This document shows positions 27,736-37,082 of a DNA stretch of 64,000 nt, piece by piece. Source of the stretch: JASSUD01 sp031963045. GTDB taxonomy: Bacteria; Pseudomonadota; Gammaproteobacteria; Burkholderiales; Burkholderiaceae. Location of the stretch: contig JASSUK010000035.1 in assembly GCA_031963045.1 (NCBI GenBank), positions 1 through 64,000 on the forward strand. Reading direction: 5' to 3'. Under the pieces are notes generated by a model. It saw nothing but the letters and a program-made list of their open reading frames with translations, made no database searches and was not told the DNA's origin. The position numbers and the translations under genes were made by a program. Every line of letters starts with the position of its first letter. Positions within the stretch are counted from its first letter, which is position 1.

Positions 27736-30072
27736 CTAATCCGCTTGCGTATTCGGTGCAATCACCTCTCGGTTACCATTAGAACCCATTGCAGAGACTA
27801 TCCCTGAGCGCTCCATTTGCTCGAGTAAGCGCGCAGCGCGGTTGTAGCCGATGCGTAAATGGCGTTGTACTAGAGAGATAGATGCGCGGCGGTTTTTAAC
27901 TACGATATCTACGGCTTGGTCATACATCGGGTCTGCTTCGCCATCGGCTCCGTTTTCTCCACCTCCTTCTGTGCCTTCACTGCCTTCGCCGGTATTCCCA
28001 TCCAGTAAGCCTTCAATATAAGCCGGTTCGCCTTGTTGTTTAAGTTTATCTACGACGCGGTGCACTTCGCCATCGGCTACGAATGCACCGTGTACCCGTA
28101 CAGGAAAGCCAGTGCCTGGTGGAAGGTAGAGCATATCGCCCATACCCAGTAAGGATTCAGCGCCTTGTTGATCCAAAATGGTGCGTGAATCAATTTTGGA
28201 TGAGACTTGGAATGCAATGCGGGTGGGGATATTCGCTTTGATCAGGCCCGTGATAACGTCTACAGAAGGGCGTTGTGTGGCGAGAATCAAATGAATACCG
28301 GCTGCACGCGCTTTTTGAGCGATACGAGCGATGAGTTCTTCTACTTTTTTACCCACTACCATCATCAGATCTGCCAGCTCATCGATTACCACGACGATAT
28401 GAGGCAAATGTTCTAAAGGCTCTGGCGCATCGGGCGTTAGGCTAAATGGGTTGGGAATTTTTTCTTCTTGCGCTGCGGCTTCTTCAATTTTGGTGTTGTA
28501 TCCAGCGAGGTTGCGCACGCCTAGTTTGCTCATAAGCTTATAGCGCCGTTCCATTTCCGCTACGGTCCAATTCAATGCATGGCCCGCCTGACGCATATCG
28601 GTTACGACAGGGCATAACAGGTGCGGAATGCCATCATAGATGCTCAGCTCTAGCATTTTGGGATCAATCAAGATCATGCGCACTTGATCGGCGGTAGCTT
28701 TATACAGCAGCGATAAAATCATCGCATTTACACCGACTGATTTTCCTGAACCGGTGGTCCCTGCTACTAGTAAATGCGGCATTTTGCCTAAATCCGCTAC
28801 GATAGGCTTGCCGCTGATATCTTTGCCTAATGCAACGGTGAGTGTGGAGCCTGCCTGGGCATAGACTTCAGATCCTAAAATTTCAGTAAGAAATACGGTT
28901 TGGCGGTTTGAATTGGGCAGTTCCAGGCCCATATAATTTTTGCCCGGAATGGTCTCTACAACACGAATAGAAACCAAGGAGAGCGCACGTGCTAAATCTT
29001 TGGCAAGGTTGAGTACTTGGCTGCCTTTAACGCCCGTTGCTAGATCGATCTCGTAACGGGTAATAACAGGTCCTGGATACGCCGCAATCACACTGACGTC
29101 AATTCCAAAATCTTTTAATTTTTTCTCGATCAAACGCGAGGTGTATTCCAGTGTTTGTGCAGAAACTGTTTTAGGTGAGGAGGGCGGGGCATCGAGCAGT
29201 GCTAAAGGAGGGAGCGTGGTATTAGCAAAATCTTGGAATAAAGGTTGCTGCTTTTCTTTTTCAACACGCACAGAGGGTTGCACCGATACGACGGGCTCTA
29301 CTATATGGATAGGTTCATGTTCTTCAATCCGCGCGCGGTCAAGCTCTAAAACGCCTTCTCGGCGCAAGGCTGCTGCTTCACCTACTTTGCGGTCACGCCG
29401 CTCTTCTTGATGCTGTTTGATTTTTATAAAAAAGCGGATCAGCTTGTCTCCAATATGCTCTGCCGTATTAAGCCAAGAAAAACGGAAAAATAGGGAAAGC
29501 CCAATACATAGAGCCAAGATCAATGCCAGCGTACCGCCTGTGAACCCCAGCGCCTGCAAGGTTTGTTGAGCAAGCGTGTGCCCTGTTACCCCACCTGGTG
29601 TGACGGTTGAAACAGAGAAAAATGACCAAAAACGCAGCGTCTCCAGCGCAGCGCTGGCTACGAGGATAAGTGCAAAAGCCAAGCAATCTAATGCGTTATG
29701 CCCGATAACGGGCAATAGTGCAGGTTTAGGATCGGTAGGGTGAGAGCGCAAACGTCGGTAACTGGATAAGACCCGTCGACTTAATAGCAAAACCCACCAA
29801 TAAGAGGACGCGCCAAAGAAGAAAAATAAAATATCAGCGGTCCAAGCACCTGCATGCCCTGTCAAATTAGCGACTTTATTGGTTTGTAGCGTGTGTGTCC
29901 AACCTGGGTCTTGTGCGTTATAGCTGAGCAGGGAGAGCAATAAAAACACGGTGCATGCGAACAGCAGTAACCAACGAATCTCGGCCATAAGCCGCGATAA
30001 ACGGTGTGGGACAGTGGTAGCTGCTGTATTGGGCTCTGTGGAAGAGGAGGGAGGTGGAGGGGTTGATCTCAT
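27736..30072 (-). CDS. ftsK: DNA translocase FtsK
   Basis: Septum-anchored DNA pump that clears chromosome termini and activates XerCD at dif. 778 residues. N-terminal membrane domain with about four hydrophobic segments (residues about 33-53, 75-98, 125-148, 175-200), a short linker, then the motor: VAGTTGSGKSVGVNAM Walker A, HIVVVIDELADLMMV Walker B and ATQRPSVDVITGLIKANIP. The C-terminal winged-helix gamma domain (RRASISLVQRHLRIGYNRAARLLEQME) recognises KOPS. The linker is short, as in SpoIIIE-like Burkholderia forms. lolA, usually the next gene, is absent; about 135 bp of unidentifiable DNA follows. Confidence 0.95.
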   Translation of the reverse strand: MRSTPPPPSSSTEPNTAATTVPHRLSRLMAEIRWLLLFACTVFLLLSLLSYNAQDPGWTHTLQTNKVANLTGHAGAWTADILFFFFGASSYWWVLLLSRRVLSSYRRLRSHPTDPKPALLPVIGHNALDCLAFALILVASAALETLRFWSFFSVSTVTPGGVTGHTLAQQTLQALGFTGGTLALILALCIGLSLFFRFSWLNTAEHIGDKLIRFFIKIKQHQEERRDRKVGEAAALRREGVLELDRARIEEHEPIHIVEPVVSVQPSVRVEKEKQQPLFQDFANTTLPPLALLDAPPSSPKTVSAQTLEYTSRLIEKKLKDFGIDVSVIAAYPGPVITRYEIDLATGVKGSQVLNLAKDLARALSLVSIRVVETIPGKNYMGLELPNSNRQTVFLTEILGSEVYAQAGSTLTVALGKDISGKPIVADLGKMPHLLVAGTTGSGKSVGVNAMILSLLYKATADQVRMILIDPKMLELSIYDGIPHLLCPVVTDMRQAGHALNWTVAEMERRYKLMSKLGVRNLAGYNTKIEEAAAQEEKIPNPFSLTPDAPEPLEHLPHIVVVIDELADLMMVVGKKVEELIARIAQKARAAGIHLILATQRPSVDVITGLIKANIPTRIAFQVSSKIDSRTILDQQGAESLLGMGDMLYLPPGTGFPVRVHGAFVADGEVHRVVDKLKQQGEPAYIEGLLDGNTGEGSEGTEGGGENGADGEADPMYDQAVDIVVKNRRASISLVQRHLRIGYNRAARLLEQMERSGIVSAMGSNGNREVIAPNTQAD

Positions 30073-30281
30073 AGAGCGGAATAAATAAAAGCAGATTAAA
30101 AAGTAGAGTGCACTATTGAAGAAAGGACATCTTTTGCCCTGTTAAGGGTTTTAAAATAAGTGCTAGATCTGCCAAATAGCTTTTTTGAACGAAAAAAGAG
30201 TATGCCTGTGCAAGCACTGTACAGTACGGGGTTTGGATACGCCCTATTGTCAGTAGACTCTTTTTTACAATGGAAATGGAT

Positions 30282-31238
30282 ATGCCCGATACAAAACATG
30301 CAAAGGTTCTCATTTTGGGCTCCGGCCCCGCAGGATATAGCGCTGCAGTCTATGCCGCACGCGCAAATTTATCTCCCGTACTAATAACTGGCTTGAGTCA
30401 GGGTGGACAATTAATGACCACTACGGATGTAGAGAACTGGCCAGCTGATGCGCAGGGCGTGCAGGGACCTGAATTGATGCAGCGCTTTTTAGAGCATGCC
30501 GAGCGATTTGGGACTGAGATGATCTTTGATCAAATCCATACCGCTAAATTGGATGAACGTCCCTTTCGGTTGCAAGGCGATGCCGGCGACTATACTTGTA
30601 ATGCGCTAATTATTGCAACTGGTGCCTCTGCACAATACCTAGGTTTGGATTCTGAAGCCGCATTCATGGGGCGGGGGGTATCTGCTTGTGCTACTTGTGA
30701 CGGCTTTTTTTATAAAGACCGCGAGGTAGTGGTAGTAGGGGGCGGTAATACCGCAGTGGAAGAAGCCTTGTATTTGTCTGGTATTGCTAAAAAAGTAACC
30801 GTTATTCATCGAAAAGACCGGTTTCGTGCGGAACCTATTTTGGTTGATCGCCTGCTTCAAAAAGAAAAAGAAGGTCGCGTAGCCATTTGCTGGAATCACG
30901 TATTGCAAGAAGTGTTGGGCTATGATTCAGGCGTGACAGGGGTGCGTATCGAACATACGCAAACCGCCGTACGGACAGAACTCGCTGTACATGGTGTATT
31001 TATTGCAATTGGCCATAAACCCAATACTGAGCTCTTTGAAGGGCAGTTGGAGATGGAGCATGGCTATATAGTGACTCGCACAGGCCACTTAGGTGGAGCT
31101 ACAGCGACTAATATCGCCGGTGTTTTTGCCGCGGGGGATGTACAAGATTCTATCTATCGGCAAGCTATTACCAGCGCAGGAAGCGGCTGTATGGCCGCAC
31201 TTGATGCGCAACGCTATTTAGAAAGCAGCATGTTGTAG
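30282..31238 (+). CDS. trxB: Thioredoxin reductase
   Basis: NADPH-dependent flavoenzyme that reduces thioredoxin. About 318 residues from ATG 30282, which aligns with the usual MxxTKHxK start; ATG 30270 adds four residues. FAD site VLILGSGPAGYSAAVYAARA, active-site disulfide ACATCDG (C136 and C139 counting from 30282), NADPH site VVVVGGGNTAVEEALYLS and C-terminal GVFAAGDVQDSIYRQAITSAGSGCMAALDA. It is very close to the classical proteobacterial enzyme. Divergent from ftsK, as in Burkholderia, and followed closely by the smr gene. Confidence 0.96.
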   Translation: MPDTKHAKVLILGSGPAGYSAAVYAARANLSPVLITGLSQGGQLMTTTDVENWPADAQGVQGPELMQRFLEHAERFGTEMIFDQIHTAKLDERPFRLQGDAGDYTCNALIIATGASAQYLGLDSEAAFMGRGVSACATCDGFFYKDREVVVVGGGNTAVEEALYLSGIAKKVTVIHRKDRFRAEPILVDRLLQKEKEGRVAICWNHVLQEVLGYDSGVTGVRIEHTQTAVRTELAVHGVFIAIGHKPNTELFEGQLEMEHGYIVTRTGHLGGATATNIAGVFAAGDVQDSIYRQAITSAGSGCMAALDAQRYLESSML

Positions 31239-31261
31239 GTTGCCATTAGGGCGCACGCGTG

Positions 31262-31957
31262 ATGGGGAAAAAAAATACCATTTCAGAGGCACAATATATA
31301 GCGCATCTATTTATGCAGTCTGAGCACCTGCCTCCAAAGGTAGATGTGCCGGCTGCTAAGCAGAGCGCGGATGCCGCGCATGCAGAAGATGTGGCTTTTT
31401 TCCGCCGTATGACTGCAGGTGTGCAGCCTTTACGGCACGAAAAAAGAGCGCCAGGCCCTTCTTCTTTTGGTAAAAAATCAGTACTGGAAGGGCTTAAAGC
31501 GCATAAGGCACCCCATGCTTCTCGATGGTCTTCCAATTTTTTTGAACCTTCCGCCCCACCTGCTTTTATTGTGTCCGATGAAGCGCAACCGCATTTGCCA
31601 ACAGATGAAAAAGGCGCACCGTATTTTTGCCGTGGTGGAACCGGTGGAAAAGTGCTTCAAAAACTGCGAAAACGCACCTCAGTTATTGAAGCTAGCCTTG
31701 ATCTACATGGACTGTGCACAGAAACTGCCCGCGTTGCCTTTGAGGCATTTTTCAAGCGGGCATCGGAACAGGGGATGCATTGCGTAAAGGTGATTCATGG
31801 AAAAGGCTTAGGCTCAGTCAATCAAACGCCTGTTTTAAAACTCAGAGTACGGACATGGTTAACTCAATTGCCTATCGTGAGCGCTTTTCATGAGGCACCG
31901 CCCAAAGAAGGAGGCGCTGGCGCTGTACTCGTCTTATTACGCCGTAGATTGGAGTGA
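31262..31957 (+). CDS. Smr-domain protein
   Basis: About 231 residues from ATG 31262 (GTG 31259 just before is equivalent). The N-terminal half is low-complexity. The C-terminal Smr domain is clear: SLDLHG near residue 145, then CVKVIHGKGLGS, VLKLRVRTWL, VSAFHEAPPKEGGAGAVLVLLRR. Smr domains of this stand-alone proteobacterial type are putative nucleases acting on DNA or RNA; the in vivo role is not settled. The gap to trxB is only 23 bp, so the two are probably co-transcribed. Confidence 0.88.
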   Translation: MGKKNTISEAQYIAHLFMQSEHLPPKVDVPAAKQSADAAHAEDVAFFRRMTAGVQPLRHEKRAPGPSSFGKKSVLEGLKAHKAPHASRWSSNFFEPSAPPAFIVSDEAQPHLPTDEKGAPYFCRGGTGGKVLQKLRKRTSVIEASLDLHGLCTETARVAFEAFFKRASEQGMHCVKVIHGKGLGSVNQTPVLKLRVRTWLTQLPIVSAFHEAPPKEGGAGAVLVLLRRRLE

Positions 31958-32028
31958 GCAACGTTCCCCAGCGCTCTACCAATGTCCTTTGAAAACCTGC
32001 TTTTAATTTCCTTACAATCCATTTCACG

Positions 32029-33210
32029 ATGAACGAATTAAGTTTTGACACCCTGGCCGTGCGGGCAGGGACTATACGTACCGATTTTAACGAGCATTCC
32101 GAAGCGCTATTTCTGACCTCTAGCTTTTGCTGCGACAGTGCAGCGCAAGCGGCTGCGCTTTTTGCTAAACCAGAAGAAGGGTTTACCTATTCGCGCGTAA
32201 CCAACCCCACTGTGAATATGTTTCAAGATCGCTTGGCTGCGATGGAAGCAGGGGAGGCGTGCTTAGCGACTGCCTCAGGGATGAGTGCAATTATGGCGGT
32301 AGTGATGGGCACGCTGAGTGCGGGTGACCATCTGATTAGTTCGCGCAGCATTTTTGGCTCGACTATGCATTTGTTCGATTCTATTTTGCGGCGTTTTGGT
32401 ATTGAGACGACTTTTGTTGATCTAATGGATATTGATGCTTGGCGAAGTGCCGTTTTGCCTAATACCAAGCTCTTTTTTCTGGAAACGCCATCTAATCCTT
32501 TAACCAGTATTGCCGATATACACGCATTAAGCCTACTAGCTAGATCTGCCGGTATTCTGCTGGTGGTTGATAATTGTTTATGTACGCCCGCTGTATCTCA
32601 GCCTTTAAAGCTAGGAGCCGATGTGGTTGTGCACTCTGCAACAAAATATCTAGATGGCCAAGGGCGTGTGATGGGAGGCGCTATTGTTGGATCGAAGACT
32701 TTTATAAACGAAAAAGTCTTCCCGTTTATACGCACTACCGGCCCCACCCTTTCGCCTTTTAATGCTTGGATTCTCTTAAAAGGGCTGGAAACACTCAATA
32801 TAAGAATGGAGCGTCAATCGGATAATGCATTGAAGTTGGCCATGGCTCTAGAGGCGCATCCTAGCGTGCAACGGGTTTGGTACACAGGCCTTGAGTCTCA
32901 TCCTCAGCATGCACTTGCTACGCGCCAACAATCCTCAGGCGGCGCACTATTTTCCTTTGAGGTTAGAGGCGATACACCAGAAGTGCAGCGTGAGCGCGCT
33001 TGGCGTGTAATCGATCATCTCAAACTATGTTCCATTACCGCTAATTTGGGCGATACCCGTACGATGGTGACACATCCTGCTAGCACCACACATGGACGTA
33101 TTTCTCCCGAAGCACGTGCAGCAGCAGGTATTAAAGAAAGCTTAGTGCGTGTATCGGTGGGGCTTGAAAATCATAAAGACCTCCTTGCCGATTTGACGAG
33201 AGGTTTATAA
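32029..33210 (+). CDS. metZ: O-succinylhomoserine sulfhydrylase
   Basis: PLP enzyme of the Cys/Met-metabolism family; makes homocysteine from O-succinylhomoserine and sulfide, bypassing cystathionine. 393 residues. TYSRVTNPTVNMFQDRLAAMEAG at the front, the ETPSNPL block, VVDNCLCTP with the PLP-ring Asp, and SATKYLDG with the Schiff-base lysine K206. The residues and length fit MetZ better than MetB or MetC, but substrate choice among these enzymes is hard to tell from sequence. No cys or other met genes are in the window. Start ATG 32029 is conserved in position. Confidence 0.88.
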   Translation: MNELSFDTLAVRAGTIRTDFNEHSEALFLTSSFCCDSAAQAAALFAKPEEGFTYSRVTNPTVNMFQDRLAAMEAGEACLATASGMSAIMAVVMGTLSAGDHLISSRSIFGSTMHLFDSILRRFGIETTFVDLMDIDAWRSAVLPNTKLFFLETPSNPLTSIADIHALSLLARSAGILLVVDNCLCTPAVSQPLKLGADVVVHSATKYLDGQGRVMGGAIVGSKTFINEKVFPFIRTTGPTLSPFNAWILLKGLETLNIRMERQSDNALKLAMALEAHPSVQRVWYTGLESHPQHALATRQQSSGGALFSFEVRGDTPEVQRERAWRVIDHLKLCSITANLGDTRTMVTHPASTTHGRISPEARAAAGIKESLVRVSVGLENHKDLLADLTRGL

Positions 33211-33320
33211 AGACCAAGATTTACGCGTTAAATTTTTTCAGATTTAGCCGTCTTATAGACTGTTGCCTATAGTTTTATAGTATTGACCCTTAAGAAAGGC
33301 GCGTTGTTGATATGCATCCC

Positions 33321-33456
33321 GGTAGACTGGTGGTGACGAAGGAACCCCAACATGCGTACCGCTGACTTTTAGTCTTTGTTTTTGAGATTTTGTAAGCGGG
33401 TCATCAAGGATGCAGTGGCCTGCATGTTGGGGTTCCTTCGTCACCACCAACCTACC
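33321..33456. repeat. R1 palindromic repeat, full copy
   Basis: Arms GGTAGACTGGTGGTGACGAA and TTCGTCACCACCAACCTACC. The right side continues GTTCTTTGCTTTTCTTGTGG, a flank shared with several other copies. Fills most of the metZ-sodC gap. Confidence 0.85.
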
Positions 33457-33508
33457 GTTCTTTGCTTTTCTTGTGGATGTTTATAAAACTCTTTTATAGG
33501 GAATTTGC

Positions 33509-34051
33509 ATGAAAAAAAGTAAATATGTGGCAGTTATATTAGCGGCTGCATGGAGTTTGCAAGGCTTTGCAGTAGAGAGCAGCACTTCATTGACCGTGCC
33601 GATGAATGCAGTGGACAGTAAAGGGGTGGGCACACAGCTCGGTACCGTTGAAATCCAAGAAACCCGTGAAGGATTGCTTTTCACCCCTAAATTAAAAGGT
33701 CTTCCTGCTGGCGTGCATGGCTTTCATATCCATGAACATGCTTCTTGTGCAGCAGGCATGCAAGATAATAAACCAGCAGCTGCTATCGCTGCGGGCACAC
33801 ACTGGGATCCTGAAAATACGGGCAAGCATTTAGGCCCCTATGCCAACGGACATCGTGGTGATTTGCCGGCTATGTCCGTCAATGCGAATGGAGATGCAAA
33901 AACCCCCGTATTTGCCCCTCGGATTAAAACCCTCAAAGAAGTGCGTGGCCATGCGCTGATGATTCACGCAGGCGGCGATAACCACAGTGACACACCTAAA
34001 CCCGCTGGCGGTGGTGGAGCACGATTGGTATGCGGCGTTATTCCTTCGTAG
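33509..34051 (+). CDS. sodC: Cu/Zn superoxide dismutase, periplasmic
   Basis: Dismutates superoxide in the periplasm. 180 residues: a Sec signal peptide of about 22 residues (MKKSKYVAVILAAAWSLQGFAVE), then the SOD barrel. Metal ligands visible: HGFHIHEH (copper), HLGPYANGHRGDLP (bridging and zinc His, Asp) and GHALMIHAGGDNHSD. The disulfide pair is C in HASCAAG and C in RLVCGVI. The electrostatic-loop Arg is in GGARLVCG. AGGGAA precedes ATG. Periplasmic SodC commonly protects symbionts and pathogens from a host oxidative burst. Confidence 0.95.
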   Translation: MKKSKYVAVILAAAWSLQGFAVESSTSLTVPMNAVDSKGVGTQLGTVEIQETREGLLFTPKLKGLPAGVHGFHIHEHASCAAGMQDNKPAAAIAAGTHWDPENTGKHLGPYANGHRGDLPAMSVNANGDAKTPVFAPRIKTLKEVRGHALMIHAGGDNHSDTPKPAGGGGARLVCGVIPS

Positions 34052-34094
34052 AAAGATTGCCAAAATTCCACCAACCACAAAAAAAGCAAAGAAT

Positions 34095-34121
34095 GGTAGG
34101 TTGGTGGAGGTTTGGTGAGGC
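34095..34121. repeat. R1 left-end fragment
   Basis: AAAAGCAAAGAATGGTAGG then TTGGTGGAGGTTTGGTGAGGC: the common flank plus a short, altered left arm, directly after sodC. Confidence 0.5.
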
Positions 34122-34149
34122 TCTTATAGCCTCTCTCGGGTGCCGCTTA

Positions 34150-35994
34150 TTACACGCAAAATGCTCTGGGTATGTTTGTATTGCTTTTGGGGGCGCAAGA
34201 TTCTTTGCTACGGGTGCTTATAGATATAAAAAAATGCATAATTAATCCAATGAGATTTTTCCAGAGCTGCATTAAAATATGAGTATTCTTTATTGCCTCT
34301 GCGTTGTTCACTGAATTATCGTGTACAGATGGGGTTTTTATATTTTGATGTGCCTGCGCAGGAGTGGTGGCTTCTATGCTAGCCAAGCTGCTGGTTTTAA
34401 TTTTAGTTACTATATTCGCTATATTATCAGCTGAGAGAGAAATTAAACTGAGGGCCGCACCATGCTCCAGTAAGGTTTTGATTGTGGAGATATTGTCTAT
34501 TTCATTAGACTTGTATTTCTCTATTGCAATATCTAAAGCATTGCCGTGCAAGGTGTTTCCCAGATGCGGGTCTGCGCCAAACTGAAGCAAAATCTCAATG
34601 ATATCGATACGATTTATCCACACTGCAAAGTTTAATGCAGTTTGCTTAAAATCATCCTGAGCATTCACCTCTGCGCCATGCTCCAGCAATGCAACTGTCA
34701 TAGGCAAACTATTTTTTCTTACAGCGTAATGTAATGCAGATTGATTATGATCTGCCGCATTTTTCCCGTTCGCATCTAAGCCTAATTTTAAAAGTTTTTT
34801 GAGCACATCTTCTTGCATATTAGAAGCAGCTACATAGACTAATTCTGCCCCGTTATCTAGCAAAGTTTTTAGGCTGGCGCCATATTTAAGCAGCATCTTT
34901 GCGATGGAGAACATATTATTTTTCAGAGCGAAATGTAAAACGCTTTCCCTAATCAAATAGTTTATTTTAATGCCTAAATTTATTTTTAGTACCGTCTCGA
35001 TAAAAATTGGCTGAGTGAATAAGGAGCCCCAATAGAGCGAGTCAGTAATCACATCAGAATGGATGCCAGCTTCAATAAGTGTATTTGAAAATGCTTTATC
35101 TTTAAAAAGAATTGCTAGTTCTTGGTTGTCAAAGCTAGCTTTGATATGCAATCTATTTCCCAAAAGCTTTTTTGCAAAGGCTGATTGAGTAAATAAGGTA
35201 TTCCAATGCTGAGGCTTGCTCAGTGCATTAGGGTTAAATCCAGATTGAAGCAGTTTTTTTAAAAATGCGGTATCGTTTAATAAGACCGCTAAATATACTG
35301 GGTGAATAAACTCATTTTCAGCGCTAAGGATAAACATATTGCTTCTGAATACGTTATCTAATATAGCTCCACATAAATAATTTTCTGATACTCCATTCAA
35401 AAGGTGACGGGGCCCTATTTTAATGTAGCTGTCGATATGAGGGGTTGGTTTTTGAGTAAAAATGATATGTAAATTATTGAGGATTCCATTGGTGTGTGGA
35501 TAAGTAAACCAAGTGGGGAAGTCCCCATTGCTATTAGGAATATGCAGTTCTACCAAATTTTTTCTTGTTAATGGCGTTCCAATATATTTGAGCTCGATCG
35601 CTTTAGGAACATTGCCTCGCCTGCATTTTTTTAGAAGAAAATTTTTTACTAAATATTCTAGTTCAGGGTCCTTTTTTTTAAGGATTGGTCCATCACACAC
35701 TATAGTGTCGATAGTATTTTGTTGAAGTATCGTTGTAAGAAATTTTTCTGTGAGAATCTCTTTTGCTAATGGCGAAGATAAGAAAGCATGTATTTGCTTA
35801 TCTTTTATTCCATCGGTATACCTGCCCCAAGTTTTACGGACAGTCCATTTTGTATCTACTACATTTTCAGAATATCTATTTGGAGTGAAGCAAGGGGGGG
35901 GCACATTATTTTGAATAGGCGCTGCACAGCCATTGCATATGGGATTTGGCATACGATTTGTGGAAGTACATCCGAAATAAATAAGCAGCGGCAC
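34150..35994 (-). CDS. Ankyrin-repeat protein
   Basis: 614 residues from GTG 35994; ATG 35952 (MPNPICNGC) is a credible alternative because a hairpin (CACAGCCT/AGGCTGTG, 35992-36014) overlaps the GTG. The N-terminal 200 residues are not recognisable. Diverged ankyrin units begin near residue 225 (HPVYLAVLLNDTAFLKKLL), and clear ones run from about 350 to 515, for example SALHYAVRKNSLPMTVALLEHGAEVNAQ. The C-terminus has a hydrophobic stretch (LWKNLIGLIMHFFISI) that may insert in a membrane. Unlike the two ankyrin genes at 56-60 kb, no F-box-like segment is seen. Ankyrin proteins in intracellular bacteria are often host-protein binders; the target is unknown. Confidence 0.8.
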   Translation of the reverse strand: MPLLIYFGCTSTNRMPNPICNGCAAPIQNNVPPPCFTPNRYSENVVDTKWTVRKTWGRYTDGIKDKQIHAFLSSPLAKEILTEKFLTTILQQNTIDTIVCDGPILKKKDPELEYLVKNFLLKKCRRGNVPKAIELKYIGTPLTRKNLVELHIPNSNGDFPTWFTYPHTNGILNNLHIIFTQKPTPHIDSYIKIGPRHLLNGVSENYLCGAILDNVFRSNMFILSAENEFIHPVYLAVLLNDTAFLKKLLQSGFNPNALSKPQHWNTLFTQSAFAKKLLGNRLHIKASFDNQELAILFKDKAFSNTLIEAGIHSDVITDSLYWGSLFTQPIFIETVLKINLGIKINYLIRESVLHFALKNNMFSIAKMLLKYGASLKTLLDNGAELVYVAASNMQEDVLKKLLKLGLDANGKNAADHNQSALHYAVRKNSLPMTVALLEHGAEVNAQDDFKQTALNFAVWINRIDIIEILLQFGADPHLGNTLHGNALDIAIEKYKSNEIDNISTIKTLLEHGAALSLISLSADNIANIVTKIKTSSLASIEATTPAQAHQNIKTPSVHDNSVNNAEAIKNTHILMQLWKNLIGLIMHFFISISTRSKESCAPKSNTNIPRAFCV

Positions 35995-36171
35995 AGCCTT
36001 TCAAACAGGCTGTGCGCATAGAATTTGCAACTATTGCAATGCCTTCTCTATATCGTAGAAAAGGTATAGGGATTAAAAAGCACTAAGAATGATCTAAATG
36101 TATTATTTTTTATATAAGAAAATTCTTTTATTTATTTGAGAAATCGTAGGGAGCAAAAGAGGAGGGCGCAT

Positions 36172-36987
36172 TTAAAAGTAGGTCATCCCAATAGCCGCTG
36201 CAATCAGCAAACCTAATGCAATTCGATACCATGCAAAAACGCGTAGTGAATGCTGAGCAACAAAACGAATCAACGCATTGACTACCAATAATGCGGAGAT
36301 AAAAGCGGCGATGAATCCGGCGGCAATGGCTCCAAAATCAGTCATATTGAGCAGGTGATAATGACGCCAAGCGTCATATACCGTGGCTCCCAACATGGTG
36401 GGGATGGCAAGGAAGAATGAAAATTCCGTTGCAGCTTGCCTGGAGACGCCTGATAGCATTCCGCCTATGATGGTGGCTCCAGAGCGAGAGGTACCAGGAA
36501 TCATGGCAACGCATTGCCCTATACCTATACCGAACGCCTGTTTTAGACTAATGTGCTCGGTTTGCAGTGTTTTAGGCTGGATATTGCGCCCTTCTACCCA
36601 AAGAATAATCAGCCCGCCTATGATCAAAGCAGCAGCCACTACAGCAGGATGAAAAAGAAACTGTTTGATGGGGCCGATAAGTAAAGCACCTATGATGGCC
36701 GCGGGTAGGAAGGCAATCAGTACCGCTAACGCAAAATGCCGGGATGAGGGATCCCCTCGCAAAACCCCGCAACTCAGATGCCAGATCTTGGCACGAAATA
36801 GCCAGCAGACAGCCAAAATGGCACCGAGTTGAATGACGACTTCAAATACACGATCCCCATGAGATTCAAAATGAATCCATTCTCCTATTAGGATCAAGTG
36901 CCCAGTACTCGAAACGGGCAAAAATTCCGTCAATCCTTCGATAATGCCAAGAAAAAAAGCCTTAGCAAGGTACATCCAATCAATCAT
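36172..36987 (-). CDS. uppP: Undecaprenyl-diphosphatase
   Basis: Integral membrane enzyme that dephosphorylates undecaprenyl pyrophosphate to recycle the peptidoglycan lipid carrier. 271 residues, about eight hydrophobic segments. The two catalytic blocks are intact: GIIEGLTEFLPVSSTGHLIL near the N-terminus and MIPGTSRSGATIIGGMLSG near residue 160 with the essential Ser/Arg. ATG 36987 is chosen; ATG 36975 (MYLAKAFF) is possible. BacA/UppP activity also underlies intrinsic bacitracin resistance. Single gene, codirectional with pepN upstream. Confidence 0.95.
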   Translation of the reverse strand: MIDWMYLAKAFFLGIIEGLTEFLPVSSTGHLILIGEWIHFESHGDRVFEVVIQLGAILAVCWLFRAKIWHLSCGVLRGDPSSRHFALAVLIAFLPAAIIGALLIGPIKQFLFHPAVVAAALIIGGLIILWVEGRNIQPKTLQTEHISLKQAFGIGIGQCVAMIPGTSRSGATIIGGMLSGVSRQAATEFSFFLAIPTMLGATVYDAWRHYHLLNMTDFGAIAAGFIAAFISALLVVNALIRFVAQHSLRVFAWYRIALGLLIAAAIGMTYF

Positions 36988-37082
36988 GCTCTATGTATCC
37001 TAGGAGGTTGGGGTGGGGCAGAGCCCCAGCCTAATTATCCAAAGCGTGTCTTTATTACCGCTATGGTCATATTCCAAATTGA

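Noticed and set aside
36995..37035. GGAGGTTGGGGTGGGGCAGAGCCCCAGCC resembling an R1 end
   Set aside because: Only the first few bases match R1 and it forms its own small hairpin; too short to assign.
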